Assembly: GCA_024509875.1 (NCBI GenBank)
Contig: JAMPIV010005015.1
Span: 372,001-436,000, forward strand
Length of the DNA: 64,000 nucleotides
From: Oreohelix idahoensis
Lineage: Eukaryota > Mollusca > Gastropoda > Stylommatophora > Oreohelicidae
Direction of reading: 5' to 3'
Position 1 is the first letter of the stretch; every line of letters starts with the position of its first letter. The notes under the pieces are model-generated. The model worked only from the letters and a program-made list of their open reading frames with translations, made no database searches and had not been told where the DNA came from. The position numbers were made by a program, and so were the translations under genes. Positions 19,995 through 32,591 of this stretch are shown piece after piece.

Positions 19995-20810
19995 ATAAAT
20001 AAGTCTCTAACACTTCACCCCCATCTCTCGATGGTGGTACACCCCCCCCACACCCCCCCACACACACACACACCCACCCCCCCCCACCCACACACACACT
20101 CACGCACACACGAGCACAAACACACATACACGCGCACACACACACACACAACCACCCATCTTCACTCCCACCTCTAGATGTTAACCCTAGTATAGTCAGA
20201 TCTCTAACACTTCACTCCCACCTCTAATCGCTGGTCCCCCCCCCCCTGGTCTCTAAAACTTCACTCCCCCCTCTCCCCCCCCCCACCCCCCCCCCCCCCC
20301 ACCCACACCCACCCAACCACACCCCCCCACACCCACACCCCCCCACCCCCCACCCACACACACACACAACAACAGACGCGTGCACACACAACCACAGACG
20401 CGCGCCAACACAACCACACACACACACACACTCATCTTCACTCCCACCTCTAGATGTTAGCCCTAGTCAGGTCTCTAACACTTCACTCCCACCTCTAGTC
20501 GCTAGTCCTAGTATAGCCAGGTCCCTAACACTTCACTCCCACCTCTCGATGGTGGCACACCCGCCTGCTACACCCCCAACACACACACACAACCACACCC
20601 GCACACGCGCACACAGACACACACACACGCACGCGCACACACACGCACGCACACATACACACACAACCACAGACGCACGCAACACAACCACACACACACA
20701 CCCATCTTCACTCCCACCTCTAGATGCTAGACCTGGTATAGTCAGATCTCTAACACTGCCCTCCCACCTCTAGATACTAGAGCTAGTATAACCAAGTCTC
20801 TAACATCAAC
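19995..20810. repeat. Satellite core units alternating with CA/C-rich tracts
   Basis: Core units at 20000, 20200, 20250, 20470, 20520, 20745 and 20800 alternate with long CACA, CCCC and ACGC tracts. Frames here are low-complexity and not genes. Confidence 0.8.
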
Positions 20811-20940
20811 ACACTACCAACACACAACGACACGTCCGCAGTACAAAAAGACTCCCCTCGCTTCAAAAAACCCTGTTAGTAACCTAATCCAACATTATCG
20901 ATTTTTTATATTTTCGTCATTATCGATTTTTTTTATTTTA

Positions 20941-21094
<154 letters not shown>

Positions 21095-21109
21095 CGTATA
21101 TATGTCTAA

Positions 21110-22535
21110 ATAGCACACCCAACAACACACAAACAGCCCCCACTAACCTACAACCCACTATACATCGTCGCCCACGCCAGCGCAAAAAGGCTCCACTCGC
21201 TTCAACAACCCTCTTAGTAAACTAAGCCAACATTATCGCTTTTTATATTTTCCTCTTTAACTCAGGTATTCTTTTAAAAGAGATCATTAACTATATACTT
21301 CTAACACTTCACTCCTGAGTCATACACACACAACCACCAGCTACACCCCAACACACACCCATGAGTCATCACCGCCAGCCAAAAAAAAAAAAAATACCCG
21401 CCAAATCTCTAACACTTCACTCCTGAGTCATACACACAAAAATCACCCCTAACCTACACCCCACTCTACATCGTCATCGTCCCCCGCACACAAAAAAACA
21501 ATACCCCTTCCTTAAAAAAAACCCTTACTGACCTAAGCCCCCGTTTTCGATTTTTATACTTTCCTCTTTAACTCAAGTATTCTTTTAAAAGAGATCATTA
21601 ACTATATACTTCTATCTAACACTTCACTCCTGAGTCATACACACACAACCACCAGCTACACCCCAACACACACCCATGAGTCATCACCGCCAGCCAAAAA
21701 AAAAATACCCGCCAAGTCTCTAACACTTCACTCCTGAGTCATACACACAAAAATCACCAACCTACACCCCACTATACATCGTCATCCTCCCCCGCACAAA
21801 AAAACAATACCCACTTCCTTAAAAAACCCCCTTACTAACCTAAGCCACAGTTATCGATTTTTATATTTTCTTCTTTAACTCAAGTATTCTTTTAAAAGAG
21901 ATCATTAACTATATACTTCTATCTAACACTTCACTCCTGCGTCCTACATACAACCACAAGCTACAACCCAACACACACCCATGAGTCATCACCGCCAGCA
22001 AAAATACAATACCCACCAAGTCTCTAACACTTCACTCCTGAGTCATACACACAAAAATCCCCCCTAACCTACACCCCACTATACAGCGTCATCCTCCCCC
22101 GCACAAAATAAAACAATACCCACTTCCTTAAAAAAACCCTTAGTAACCTAAGCCGCCGTTATCGATTTTTATATTTTCCTCTTTAATTTAAGTATTCTTT
22201 TAAAAGAGAACTATATACTTCTATCTAACACTTCACTCCTGCGTCATACATACAACCACCAGCTACACCCCAACACACACCCATGAGTCATCACCGCCAG
22301 CCAAAAAACAATACACGCCAAGTCTTTAACACTTCACTCCTGAGTCATACACACAAAAATCACCCCTAACCTACACCCCACTATACATCGTCATCCTCCC
22401 CCACACAAAAAACAATACCCACTTCCTTAAAAAAAAAACCCTTACTAACATAAGCCCCCGTTATCGATTTTTTATATTTTCCTCTTTAAGTCAAGTATTC
22501 TTTTAAAAGAGCTCATTAAACTATATACTTCTATT
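21110..22535. repeat. ~305-bp satellite, four full units plus a partial one
   Basis: Units begin near 21301, 21607, 21923 and 22225 and run to about 22535; a partial unit precedes them. Each has ACTTCACTCCTGAGTCATAC twice, CATGAGTCATCACCGCCAGC, CCCCACTATACATCGTCATC, TTATCGATTTTTATATTTTC and AAGTATTCTTTTAAAAGAG. Units differ by small indels, largely in A-runs. Confidence 0.9.
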
Positions 22536-23150
22536 TATAAACCGTTGTATCTATGTTGTAAAATAAATACACGTCTAACTACATATTTTATATAAACAAC
22601 GCACTACCAGGACAACAACACGCCCGCCATTATTGAACTATGCTAGGACGCCAGCTGCTCGTCAGAGGAAGTCACCCCGCTAAGATATATGGCTATATAA
22701 AAAGTCATGCTCCACCTCCTGGCGCTCCAACAACAACCACACACCCGCCATTATCGACCTAATATATTACTATATACCAAGTCATGCGGCCCCACTTCCT
22801 GACGCGCCACCTCCGCAATGAGTATTTCCTCCCACTCGCTTCAAAGACCCTCTTAGTAGCCTACTAATTATCGATTTTTTATATTTTCCGTCATTATCGA
22901 TTTTTTATTTTTTATATATATTGTCTAAGTATTTTGTATAAACAACACCATTATTGAGCAAATATATTACTATATAAAAGTCATGCGTCTGATCGTCAGA
23001 GGAAGTCCCCCGGCTAAAATATATCGCTATATAAAAAGTCATACGCCGCCGCCTGAGAACGCCGCCGCCTGAAATCGATCAAGTATTTCGCTATATAAAA
23101 GTCATACGCCGCCGCCTGCGCTCCTCCTGAATGATACCTAAAAGGTACAT
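22536..23150. repeat. Degenerate array with TATATAAAAAGTCATGC units
   Basis: CTATATAAAA(A)GTCAT(A/G)C or a near match recurs near 22693, 22768, 22970, 23028 and 23091, with GTCAGAGGAAGTC twice and CGCCGCCTG several times. Spacing is irregular. No open frame. Confidence 0.65.
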
Positions 23151-23159
23151 TATATACTA

Positions 23160-24392
23160 CTTATATGGGAGAGTTGACCTCTGCCTTACGTTCAAAATTA
23201 TCCGATGTCGGAATATTTTGAAATTGCCCCATAACCTGCCTGTTTGAATATGATTGGAGTTTTTTTTTGATAGCTCATAACAAATGAAGGCGTGGGAAGG
23301 CAGGGAATATAATCTGATCATTTTCTCAAGCTATTTGACTTGAAAAATTGCTCGCCATGACACCAGACTGCTATAGTGAAGAATTAGAATTCCGAATTCC
23401 TTCTTAAAATACCGGACACCTTTTATTGGAGTATTTATAAGGACTTACAATATAGCCCAGGAAACTCTAACATTTGAAATAAGGAAACAGGGACTGGGGA
23501 AACTGAAGGACCACACACGAAGTCAGAGAGGGAACTTATTAAATTAACGACACCCCAGACTCGTGTAAGAGGCCGATTAAGGTCTCTTTTATTCATCTGA
23601 GCAAAAAGTCTGTGAGTTAGGATTTGCTTATTGGTGGTACCAGCAGAAAGTACCATCTCTGGAACAAGAAAGGAACCGTAGCCTAAGCTTTAAGATAAAG
23701 TACCCACGTGGTAGACTCTCCTTAACATTTCTGGGAAACGAGCTACCCCCGACAACCTTGATCAGAGACGAGCGTGAGCAGAGTGGAAAAAAACCAAACT
23801 ATAAGAAGGAGCAGAACCATCATTGGCAGCTAATTTCAAATATATGCTGCCACTTGAACTTCTTGTAACATCTCACATTCCCCAAAGACTGTGATGATAA
23901 CTTTTCATATTCCATAACTATTCAAATTATTTTCCAACTGTTAAAACCTGAAGTGATTATCAAATTTTGTTACTTGTAATTTTACAAATTTAACTTCGAT
24001 TTAATCATTTTAAAGTTACTGCATGTTTGTCTCAGTCAAATTACTACACAGACTCTAAACAGAGCTATACTAAAATAATAGAATTCCACCGAGTAAATCA
24101 GGGGTGGGGGGCTTAAAAGAGCTGAAAGTAATAAGTGCTTAAATCCATCACAAAAGCGTCGGCAGAATTACTGAGTGAACATACTCAGCCAAAGAAGTAT
24201 TTTTCTCGCTTATTCTGAATATGTTGTGAAGACTCCCTATGTAATAGAAGTGTCATCACCCTTCTATCTACATCTCTGCCAAGGGTAATCTTGTGCGAAG
24301 GTAGATACCTTCGAAGCCCATATTAGATACTCTTGAGTTTTGGCCACTGTTGGACCACTACTGCAAAGCAGGGGAGGCAATACCGTCACAAT
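23160..24392 (+). repeat. Repeat X, copy B
   Basis: Collinear with copy C. It begins near GGGAGAGTTGACCT, has ATGTCGGAATATTTTGAAA near 23204 and TTTGAATATGATTGGAG near 23244. It lacks the ~600-bp middle present in A and C, resumes with TGGTGGTACCAG near 23632 and ends at GGCAATACCGTCACA, where copy C also ends. Confidence 0.75.
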
Positions 24393-24561
24393 ATTACAAC
24401 TCACACAAACACACATTTTCTCCAGAAACATATACAGTTTTATCATTAGAGTCATTGGTAGCATTAAATCGGCTTAGCGTTTATACCGCTTTCCTCATTA
24501 CCTCTACGATCAGTAGCACTGTCTCCAATAATAATAGTAATAATAACAATAGCCCCTTCAG

Positions 24562-24912
24562 TCATAACTGACTATGGGAATGCGCCCCTGAGGTGACAGC
24601 CCTCAGCTGCTTATTTTCGTAGTGTTCCTTTTCACGTTTTCCCCACTCTTCTGCGTGCCGTGAGAGCTTCTTTTCGCCCAATCTGAGGTGGCGCCGTAGA
24701 GAGCATTGTAACTTAGTTCGATCGGCAGCTTTATCCTCCCAGGTTGCTGTATTATGTCCAGTGCCCAGTCTCTCTTGCACACATCTTTGAACCTCAGCTG
24801 CGGTGGCACAACTGTTCGTCTGTCCTCTGTCAGTTGTCCTTAGAAGATATCTTTCGGGATGCGCCATTGTCCATGCGGTAGACATGGCCAAGCCAGCGTA
24901 TGTCTCCAACAA
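24562..24912 (-). pseudogene. LINE-D C-terminal fragment
   Basis: On minus the sequence encodes an RDxRTxxxxATAAEVQRCVQER-like segment in one frame and QLRFKDVCKRDW in another. The latter matches the C-terminal LRFKDVCKRD region of a LINE group common in fish and invertebrates. The upstream AHPERYLL part corresponds to the RIPKDLLY region. At least one frame break separates them. It lies tail-to-tail with the LINE-B copy at 24955. Confidence 0.65.
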
Positions 24913-24954
24913 ATGCTGTAAATAAACACTAACAAAATATTACTTATTATCACC

Positions 24955-25440
24955 AACATCCAAGTCCAGCACAAAAATAAGAGTCTTCAAATGTCAAGTT
25001 AGTCCTATTGTATGGCTCTGAAACACGAAGAACGCCAAAAAGAACAACCAAAAAGAAACAGAAATTCATAGATGGTTGATTGCGTGTTATAAACTGATTA
25101 AAATGGTATGACAAGATCACTAATGTGGAACTGATGACAAGAACCAGACAAGTGCCATTGGAACAAGAGATGAGAAGAAGACGATGGCGATGAATAAGAT
25201 TCACACTGAGGAAATCTGTGGACAACATTACAAAGCAGTCATTGTTCTGGAACCACCAGGGCAAGAGAGGCAGAGGTAGACCAAGAAACACATGGGGAAG
25301 AGAATTGGAGACAGAAGTAACAATGATGAGGAAAACATGGAAAGAGCTTCAGCTGATGGTACGTGACAGAAGGACTTGGCATGTATTTGTTGAAGGCCTA
25401 TGTACCTTGGGGAGCTAACGGGTATTGATTGATTGATTTA
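24955..25440 (+). pseudogene. LINE-B, plus-strand 3' copy
   Basis: Starts within the thumb region (VLLYGSETR equivalent near 25000) and runs through LMTRTRQVP near 25130, QSLFWN near 25238, GKRGRGRPRNTWG near 25260 and RRTWHVF near 25370 to a stop at 25419. The tail is (TTGA)n, 25424-25442. At least one frame change precedes 25218. It is 5'-truncated, with no catalytic box. Confidence 0.82.
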
Positions 25441-25674
25441 TTGATCACTACCGTTATCATGTTCCTCTGTGTTCTTTATAGAGCCCGGAGCCACCATTGC
25501 AGTAGGTTCCTTTGCAAGAAACCTGTACCTAAGTATTCATGTGTTCTTACCGCAATGGTTTTGTAAGAATGCGTGTTGTATGATGAGGATGGCAGCACCT
25601 CCATCATTAACCTCACATTAGTCACCTCTCACAACATGCCTGATGGAGTATTAGTCCTATTATTCCACTTCCTA

Positions 25675-25735
25675 TCCTGTCTCCAGCTCTCTTCTCCATT
25701 TTTTTCTTTGGTCTACCTCTGTATCCGCCTCAGGA
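25675..25735 (-). mobile_element. Short LINE-B fragment
   Basis: CCTGTCTCCAGCTCTCTTC and TTTGGTCTACCTCTG match LINE-B on minus (compare 29786-29845 and 38855-38905). Only about 60 bp survives. Confidence 0.6.
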
Positions 25736-25815
25736 ACGTCCGTTTGGAAAAGGGATTAGAGTGTTGGCCTCTCGCGGCAAAGGTGCCTGGTTCGAATATA
25801 ATCTATAATGGCCAA
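25735..25815 (+). mobile_element. Possible tRNA-derived SINE head
   Basis: TTAGAGTGTTGGCC resembles an A box and GGTTCGAATA a B box, spaced like a degraded tRNA head. It could also be a decayed tRNA copy. Confidence 0.3.
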
Positions 25816-26054
25816 TAAATCGATGTTACAAGAGACAATGAACTTTGATGCTCGCTATGACATCACGTGTTGACTATCCCCGATATCTTTCTATGTTAAT
25901 CGTAAATAATATTTGTATATAACACATTGGCAGTTAAATGTCTTTATTTTGAATTTTGTTTGATATAAATTACTTTGATAGGAGTAAAGTAATAAAAATG
26001 TAAAAACAGGAAGTAACTTTTCAATCCCCCATGTATAAAGCACAAACTACTTAC

Positions 26055-26188
26055 ATTTCAGTATCGCGTGGATTAAGAAAGAATCTGTAGAGAAACTTTC
26101 TTCGATCTCCTCAAATGACAATTTGTGTTGAAAACGAACCGAAATTGGTGCGCTTGATGTCCGTGATTCTGTCTTGTAACTCTCCTTC
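26055..26188 (-). other. Candidate internal exon
   Basis: On minus, a pyrimidine-rich stretch and AG (26189-26190) precede a 134-bp open segment that ends at GTAAGTAG (26047-26054), a strong donor match. The segment encodes an acidic, amphipathic piece containing LSFEEIEESF. I do not recognise the family, and no neighbouring exon could be joined to it here. It could be chance. Confidence 0.25.
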
Positions 26189-26204
26189 CTTGCCATGAAG
26201 AAAA

Positions 26205-26406
26205 TAAATAAGACAGTAAATAAATAAATATTACACACACAGAGGTACGTTTCAGGCAGTCGTGAGAAATAAAGACGTAAACAACAAGACAACAGAAAAA
26301 CAACAGATGTGAGTGGCTTACCAGAGAATCGAACCCATGACTTTCCAAACGACACCACAGTCTAGTTACGGAAGCGAATCGCGCTATCCTCCCTGCCAAC
26401 TAGGCA
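26205..26406 (-). mobile_element. tRNA-derived SINE
   Basis: Read on minus, TGCCTAGTTGGC (26395-26406) fits a polymerase III A box and GGGTTCGATTC (26326-26336) a B box. An AT-rich body ends in a (TTTA)n-like tail at about 26208-26230. There is no tRNA fold with CCA, so a SINE is more likely than a tRNA gene. Confidence 0.6.
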
Positions 26407-26564
26407 CAACAGAGACAACAAAAAGACATTGCATGGTCTCGATTCAGTACACGGCATGTCTGTTTCCCCAGCGCCGCTCCCTGGGGTCTATCAAAAGACA
26501 GAAAGAATAGGCCTACTGAACCCTCATACATGTCGTACAAGCAGACTAATGTAAGATTGGGCGT

Positions 26565-26812
26565 CATGTCTGTATCGTTCAGCACGTGTTCTTTGGTCTC
26601 CCTCTACCTTTCATGTCTGCATCCAGTTCAGCATGTGTTCTTTGATCTCCTTCTACCTTTCATTTCTATTTCCAGTTCAGCATGGGTTATTTGATCTCCT
26701 TCTACCTTTCATGTTCTCATCCAGTTCAGCATATGTTCTTTGATCTCCCTCTACCTTTCATGTCTGTATCCAGCAGTCAGTGTTCTTTGATCTCCCTCTA
26801 CCGTCATCATAT
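26565..26812. repeat. 49-bp minisatellite, second array, five units
   Basis: Same unit as 1-295 (GTGTTCTTTGATCTCC, CTACCTTTCATGTCTG, ATCCAGTTCAGCA), with small length differences. Confidence 0.85.
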
Positions 26813-27004
26813 CATTTTTTAAAATCGCCACAGAAACCACTGATGCAAGAACATGTGACTGCGGGACTTACTGCAGTTGTGGTTCCATGTTTGGTAAGCA
26901 GCGCACAGGAAAACGGTGATGATGATTATGGCGATGTCTGTTTCCGAAATCAAGTTTGTTATGTCATTTTCTTCTTTGCTACGCTTTAGCGCTATTTTTT
27001 CTGT

Positions 27005-28901
27005 ATCAAGGGAGACGTGACCTTTGTAAAAATTTTCCATGTCGGAAATATTTTGAAAGTACCACACCCGACCTGTTTGAATATGATTGGAGCGCTTATT
27101 TAACTCCATAACACATACCGCTTGGGAGGATAGGAATATCGTCTGCCCATTTCGCAGTTTTATTTCACTGTGAATTTCTCGCTCGCCAAGACAACATCAG
27201 ATCTCGCCAGAGTGAAGACTAGATTCAGAATTCCTTTTTTTAACCGGACCTTTTATTGGAGAACCAGATAAGACTTACAAAGCACATGAAATCTCTACAT
27301 TTTAATAAGGAACACCGGGACAAAAAACTGAAGACACACGAAGTCAAGAGAGGAATCTATTGTAAAATTAAGACATCATAGTCGCGTGTAAGAGAACGAT
27401 TCGTCTTTTTTATTCATCTGAGCAACAAGTCTGTAGCCAAGATTGGCGTAAGTTGTGATTTACATTTCAAATTTTATTACTAACATGTGAACTAACATAT
27501 ATATGTATATATTACCATGTGAAGTTTAATGTGTGAAACTCGATATTGGATGTCAAAGTCATTTGAGGCTGGCAACCTCAGTATCTAGAATGATGATTTG
27601 TGAACCACCACTGCCAAGGCTGGTGATTGCTTTATTGATAGTTTCGTAAAGAGAGCTAAAAAGCATAAAGTAGTTCCAGGTTCCCTATGGAGCAGGAGGG
27701 AAAGATGAAAGAAATGATGTACATTCTAAAAATAATACTTACATTTTCAAAGCTTTTCACTCAGTGTAAATGTAAACGAAAAAACATATGCATGTTAAAA
27801 TTAATAGAAGTTTCAAACTTTTCCACAAGTGTAAATGTAAATGAAACATAAATATTGTAAACACTTTTCAAACAGTGGAGATGTAAATGTAAAACATATT
27901 ATATCTGTATGTTTAACCTTTTCATTTAAATGTAAAGCGAATGCTATTCAGTTTAAATGTAAAGAACGTTTTATCCCGAGGGATTAAATTTAATTCTCAT
28001 CGAGGGTACATTCTGACATGGGGTGGTAGAATAGAAGAGGGGCGCACATAACTATGTGTCGGGAAACGCCATACTCAGAAGAGCGCTTCGTTTTTATTTC
28101 TATTACCAGTTAGTGAAGGTACCAACAGAAAGTACTATCTCTGGAACCAAGTGAAGGTAGAAGTGGACTGACGTTGTGCGAGACGCCATCATAAGAGGGT
28201 CTTACAGACAGACGCAGAATCAGCTTAGCCGTTACTCCTTGAAGTTATGGGAACGTGCGGCGCCTGAACTTTGATCAGAGACGAGTGACAGCAATGTACA
28301 GAAAACATACCCATCAGCAGGAGGATTAGAATCATCATTGGCAGCTAAGTTAATATGTATGCTGCAACTTGAACTTCTTATCCAAACCCATCACCCGAGT
28401 GATGACAACTTCATTTTGTAACTAACTATTATTCCTTTCTTTTAAACTGTTAAACTTAAAGTGATTATTAAATTTTGTTATTTGTAATTATACCAATATA
28501 ACTTCGATTCAATCATTTTAAATGTACTACATGTTTGTCTCAGTCAAAGTTACTAAACACACTCTAAACAGAGCTGTATATTATAATAATAATTCCACTG
28601 ATTAAATCAGCGGTGGGGGCTTAACGAGCTAGAATAAACCATTGCTTAAATTCTTCATAAAAAGGTGTCGGCAGATTACAAAATTCACGTGCTCAGCAAC
28701 AGCCAGTATTGTTTTCGCATATCTGAATATCTTGTGAAGACTCCCATGTGGTAGAAGCTTTACTACTCTTCAATCTACATTTCTGCCAAGAGTAATCTTG
28801 TGTAAAGATAGACGCCTTTGAAGGCTATAATAGATACTCTTGAGTTTTGGCCACTGTTGGACCACTACTGCAAAGCAGAGGAGGCAATACTGTCACAGTT
28901 C
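27005..28901 (+). repeat. Repeat X, copy C (longest)
   Basis: Begins near GGGAGACGTGACCT, contains TTTGAATATGATTGGAG near 27077, ACCGGACCTTTTATTGGAG near 27243, CATTTGAGGCTGGCAACCTC near 27561, TTGGCAGCTAAGTTA near 28338 and ends at GGCAATACTGTCACA, as in copy B. No coding frame of note. Internal AAATGTAAATG-type words repeat at 27770-27960. Confidence 0.78.
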
Positions 28902-29685
28902 TGGACAAACAAGGACTGGATACATCAGTGTTGAGAGGTCTCCTTCGGTTTAGGGTTTTGCAAGTGTATGTTGTTTACATACAATATTCATTCAGAGTGG
29001 ACTTCCCGGGTTCAGGGTTCGTTATTTACGTGCCTATAAACAAGTATTAGTTTTCTTTCGTTCATACATCTCTTCCTTTAAGAAAGTAATAACTAACGAG
29101 TGACGGTTCATAAACTTTAATAAACATTAATAACCTCACAATAAAACCCATCGATGTGGTCAGGCAAATAATACATAATTAGTCACAATATTGCACACTC
29201 AGGCTTTTACACTGCCTGACATCTTGGTATCTTCACCACATACACAAAAGAGATTTATATCATCCTCTCAAAAAATCAAATGTGAAATTGCCCTGTCCAT
29301 AATATGTGTTAAAGGTACATACTCGCACGATAAGAAACTCTGTACATATCAATTTATTGTGTGGACATCCACACATATTGTACCAATCCTCCGAGCCTAC
29401 AGGCCGGTTCTAACCCCTTTTTTTCTGCACACCCCGCATGTCCACCTCTCATTTTTCCGGCACACGCCTCGCTAAAAAGCCTCTCGCGCCGCTAGCGAAT
29501 CTGTCACACTGCCAGTCGCACCACGTGACATCGTACATGTATGTACTAGATTGGGGTAGCGATGTGGTGCTCACACGACATTCAAACTAACTGCATTTTC
29601 AGCATCGCAAAGCAAATCCCAACAATCAGTTTACCTGAACAATCTTCCAACAGAGTCAATCGTAACGGAAATTACATCAATCAAT
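28902..29685. other. Unassigned sequence
   Basis: No recognisable protein motif or repeat. Small open frames here are not supported. Confidence 0.5.
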
Positions 29686-31690
29686 ACCCTTTAGCTCCCC
29701 GAGGAGCATACGCCTTCAAAACACATGCCACGTCTTCCTGTCCCGTGCCATCCGATAAAGTTCTTTCCGTGTTTTCCTCATTATTTTCACCTCTGTCTCC
29801 AGCTCTCTTCTCCATGTGTTTTTTTGGTCTACCTCTGCCTCTCTTTCCCTGTGAATTCCGGAACAAGGACTGCCTTGTAATGCTATCAACAGCTTTCCTC
29901 AATGTGTGTCTTATCCATCGCCAGCGTCTTCTTCTCAGTTCTTGTTCCACTGGCACTTGTCTGGTTCTTGTCATCAATTCCACATTTGTGACTTTGTCAT
30001 ACCATTTCAGTCCTTCTATTCTACGCAAGCACCCGTTTATAAAAGTCTATAGCTTTTTGGTTGTTGTTTTTGTTGTTCCCCATGTCTCAGAGCCATACAA
30101 GAGGACTGAATTTACATTTTAGTTGAAGATTCTTATTTTCGTGCTGGATTTGATTTCTCTTGTTCTCTCTATATGTTTACCGATGCAATAAAAGCTCCTC
30201 TTGCTTTATGTATTCATATTTTTATATCATTTTATGTCCCTCCAACTTTGTCTATTTTGCTGCCAAGATGTGTTTAAGATTCTACATCTTTTAGTGGCGT
30301 TTCTTGCATTTATTCTCATTATCTTTGCATTTTCCCAGTGTATTTTCATACCGTCTTGTTGTAACCCCACATCAATTATTTTCATTTTGTCTTGTATCTG
30401 ATTATGGTTATTGGACAAAAGAGCCATGTCATCTACACAATCTAGATCATCAAGCTGTTTAGTCAGATTCCACTGGATTCCGTTTCTGTTGTGCAATGTC
30501 GATGTTTTCATAACTCAATCTATTGCTAGTTAAAAAAAAAAAAAGAAATGGAGACAAGAGGCATCCCTGTCGCACTCCCGTTCTAATCCCAAACGGTTCT
30601 GTAAGATGTCCTTCATGAAGAACTCTGCATGTAATGTCGTCAGAAGTCTTCTTTGTTAAGTTAATGATCTTCATGGGAACTCCATAATGCCTCATCAATT
30701 TCCAAAGTTATTTGTCATTATGGTCTTAATACTATTTCGATTTATTGCTTCGTGCAGAAAATTCTTCTTCAGGTGACTATGACTTTACGACACTGCATCT
30801 TTGTCATTTAAACTTTGACGATTGCAGCCTTTGGGAAATACATAATGAGGCCTCAATCTAATCCACTATGGCTAGCCGTGTAGCATGAGAATACTACTCC
30901 AGCGTTGCCTTCCATTTCTCATACAAATGTGAACACCGTGCATTTTAAGAAGAAAATATAGTTTACTGTAATACTTTTATTTATGTCAGCTGTTGTCTGT
31001 ACAGCTACATTGATATTTGTTATAAAATCGTCCAACTTAAAATCATCTTTATAATGAATTTTCCGCATACTTCTGCTGCAGCTGTCTTTATAATGTCCTT
31101 GAATTTAAGCCAGAGGGTTTCCAGGTCATCCGGTTGTTGTTTTAAGTTTCTCACTGGTGTAGAAATAAGCCCCTAATATCTGGTTTTAACTTCTGGCTCT
31201 CTCAGCTTGTAGGTCTTAATGCTCATGTCTCCTGTTCGTTTACTTAGCTTCTTGCGTGATGTTAGGCAATTCCTAGCTCGAACAACTCTGTTAGTTGTTC
31301 TTTTAATTGTTAACAGACAGTGATCACTTCCAATCTCTGGCCCCTTCCAGACTCTTGCATCCTGGACACAATTGAATGAGCTCTTCCTAATGATGGCATA
31401 GTCGATCACTGATATCTCATTCCTGGTTGGTTCACATCTAGTGTATGCATGTTTGCGCTTATGGGGGAACTTTGTGTTTGTAACGATCAGATTTTGCTCA
31501 GTGCAGAATCTAAGGAGTCGCTTTCCATTGTCATTAATTTTGAAATGCAGGGGCGTAGTATTATCATCATTATTTGCCTTATCACTCGCATAGTGTAACC
31601 ATTGACGCTGGTCGTCATACTTTTTGTGGCAATTTATTTTACATGATGAGGTAACTTGCCCCAAGTAGAACTTCATATTAGTCACCTCTA
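29686..31690 (-). pseudogene. LINE-B, longest copy: endonuclease and reverse transcriptase remnants
   Basis: Reading right to left: an AP-type endonuclease C-terminal part at 31685-31173 with VIDYAIIRK and EIGSDHCLL motifs; a decayed stretch; reverse transcriptase with GVRQGCLLSPFLF near 30555; a catalytic box degraded to CVDDMALL near 30440; then LLYGSE-like sequence near 30100 and the C-terminal KWYDKVTNVELM to GRGRPKKHM region at 30028-29681. The tail is (TGAT)n at about 29677-29690. Multiple frame breaks. It is the only LINE here with endonuclease sequence. Confidence 0.82.
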
Positions 31691-32581
31691 ACTAATTGCC
31701 TGAACAAGCAGTCGCCATTTTCTTTCTTCATCTCTTCAGTGAACCCTGGTAACTACGCAGGGTAAAGTTATATAGTTAACAGTAATTTCTTAATTAATTA
31801 TATATATATATATATATATTAGGAGTAGGATGGATTTTAAAATCTTAATAGAATTTCTGTAATCGAAGATTAATCGATAAATTTCGAAATAAAGTGATAA
31901 ATTATTTAAAAAATTATTAATAAAGTTTTTTTTTTTAAATCACCAAATACTTTATATATTTTACTTTTTATAAGCCAACATCGTCTTGAAAATATAATGA
32001 CAATACTGAAAAGTTACAATCAAACAATTTATTATCAGTGACTATACTTGCCCAAATTTCATACTACAAACCTCTAACATAGCAAATGCTCTCACATTTA
32101 AAACACTTTGCTGACCAGCTATCCGGAGCATTACTGTCTCCCATTACCAAGGGTGTTTTCAGATCTATTTAAAAATATCTCAATTTTTTTTTTTAAATTC
32201 ATAAAAATTTCAAAAACAGAGAGCTTTGAAATTTTCAGAGCCCCATAATGAATGGCTGCTACATCCGAAAAAAAACCGTATTTTATGCAAATTGGTCACA
32301 TTATCATGGCGGCCACCTTGGATTTATGTGGCTTTTTATAGACGTTTCAGGCGATGTTTTAAAACCATAAGCTTTGTCCAGTTTTTAATGAATCTGTTCA
32401 ATGTCAGTGCAATAAAATGTTAGGGACATGGATGGCAACGAATAGAATAAGCTTGCTTGACGTATTGATTTAACGATTGACCACGTATTTCAACATCAAA
32501 GGCTAACGAAAATTGTGAATAAAATGCAAAAATATTTAATTTTTGTATTTGTCTTTTTTGAGTGGATTCTGTGTCTGTGGC
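31691..32581. other. AT-rich sequence without gene
   Basis: Includes a short (TA)n at 31799-31819 and several A/T runs. Nothing recognisable. Confidence 0.5.
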
Positions 32582-32591
32582 ATCTGACAAT

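Noticed and set aside
26205..26406. Functional tRNA gene on minus
   Set aside because: A and B boxes are present, but spacing is long and no cloverleaf can be drawn; a SINE fits better.
26819..27109. Minus frame with a possible membrane segment (IAIIIITVFLCAAY)
   Set aside because: It overlaps the start of repeat X copy C, has no homologue in the window and no supporting splice or start context.
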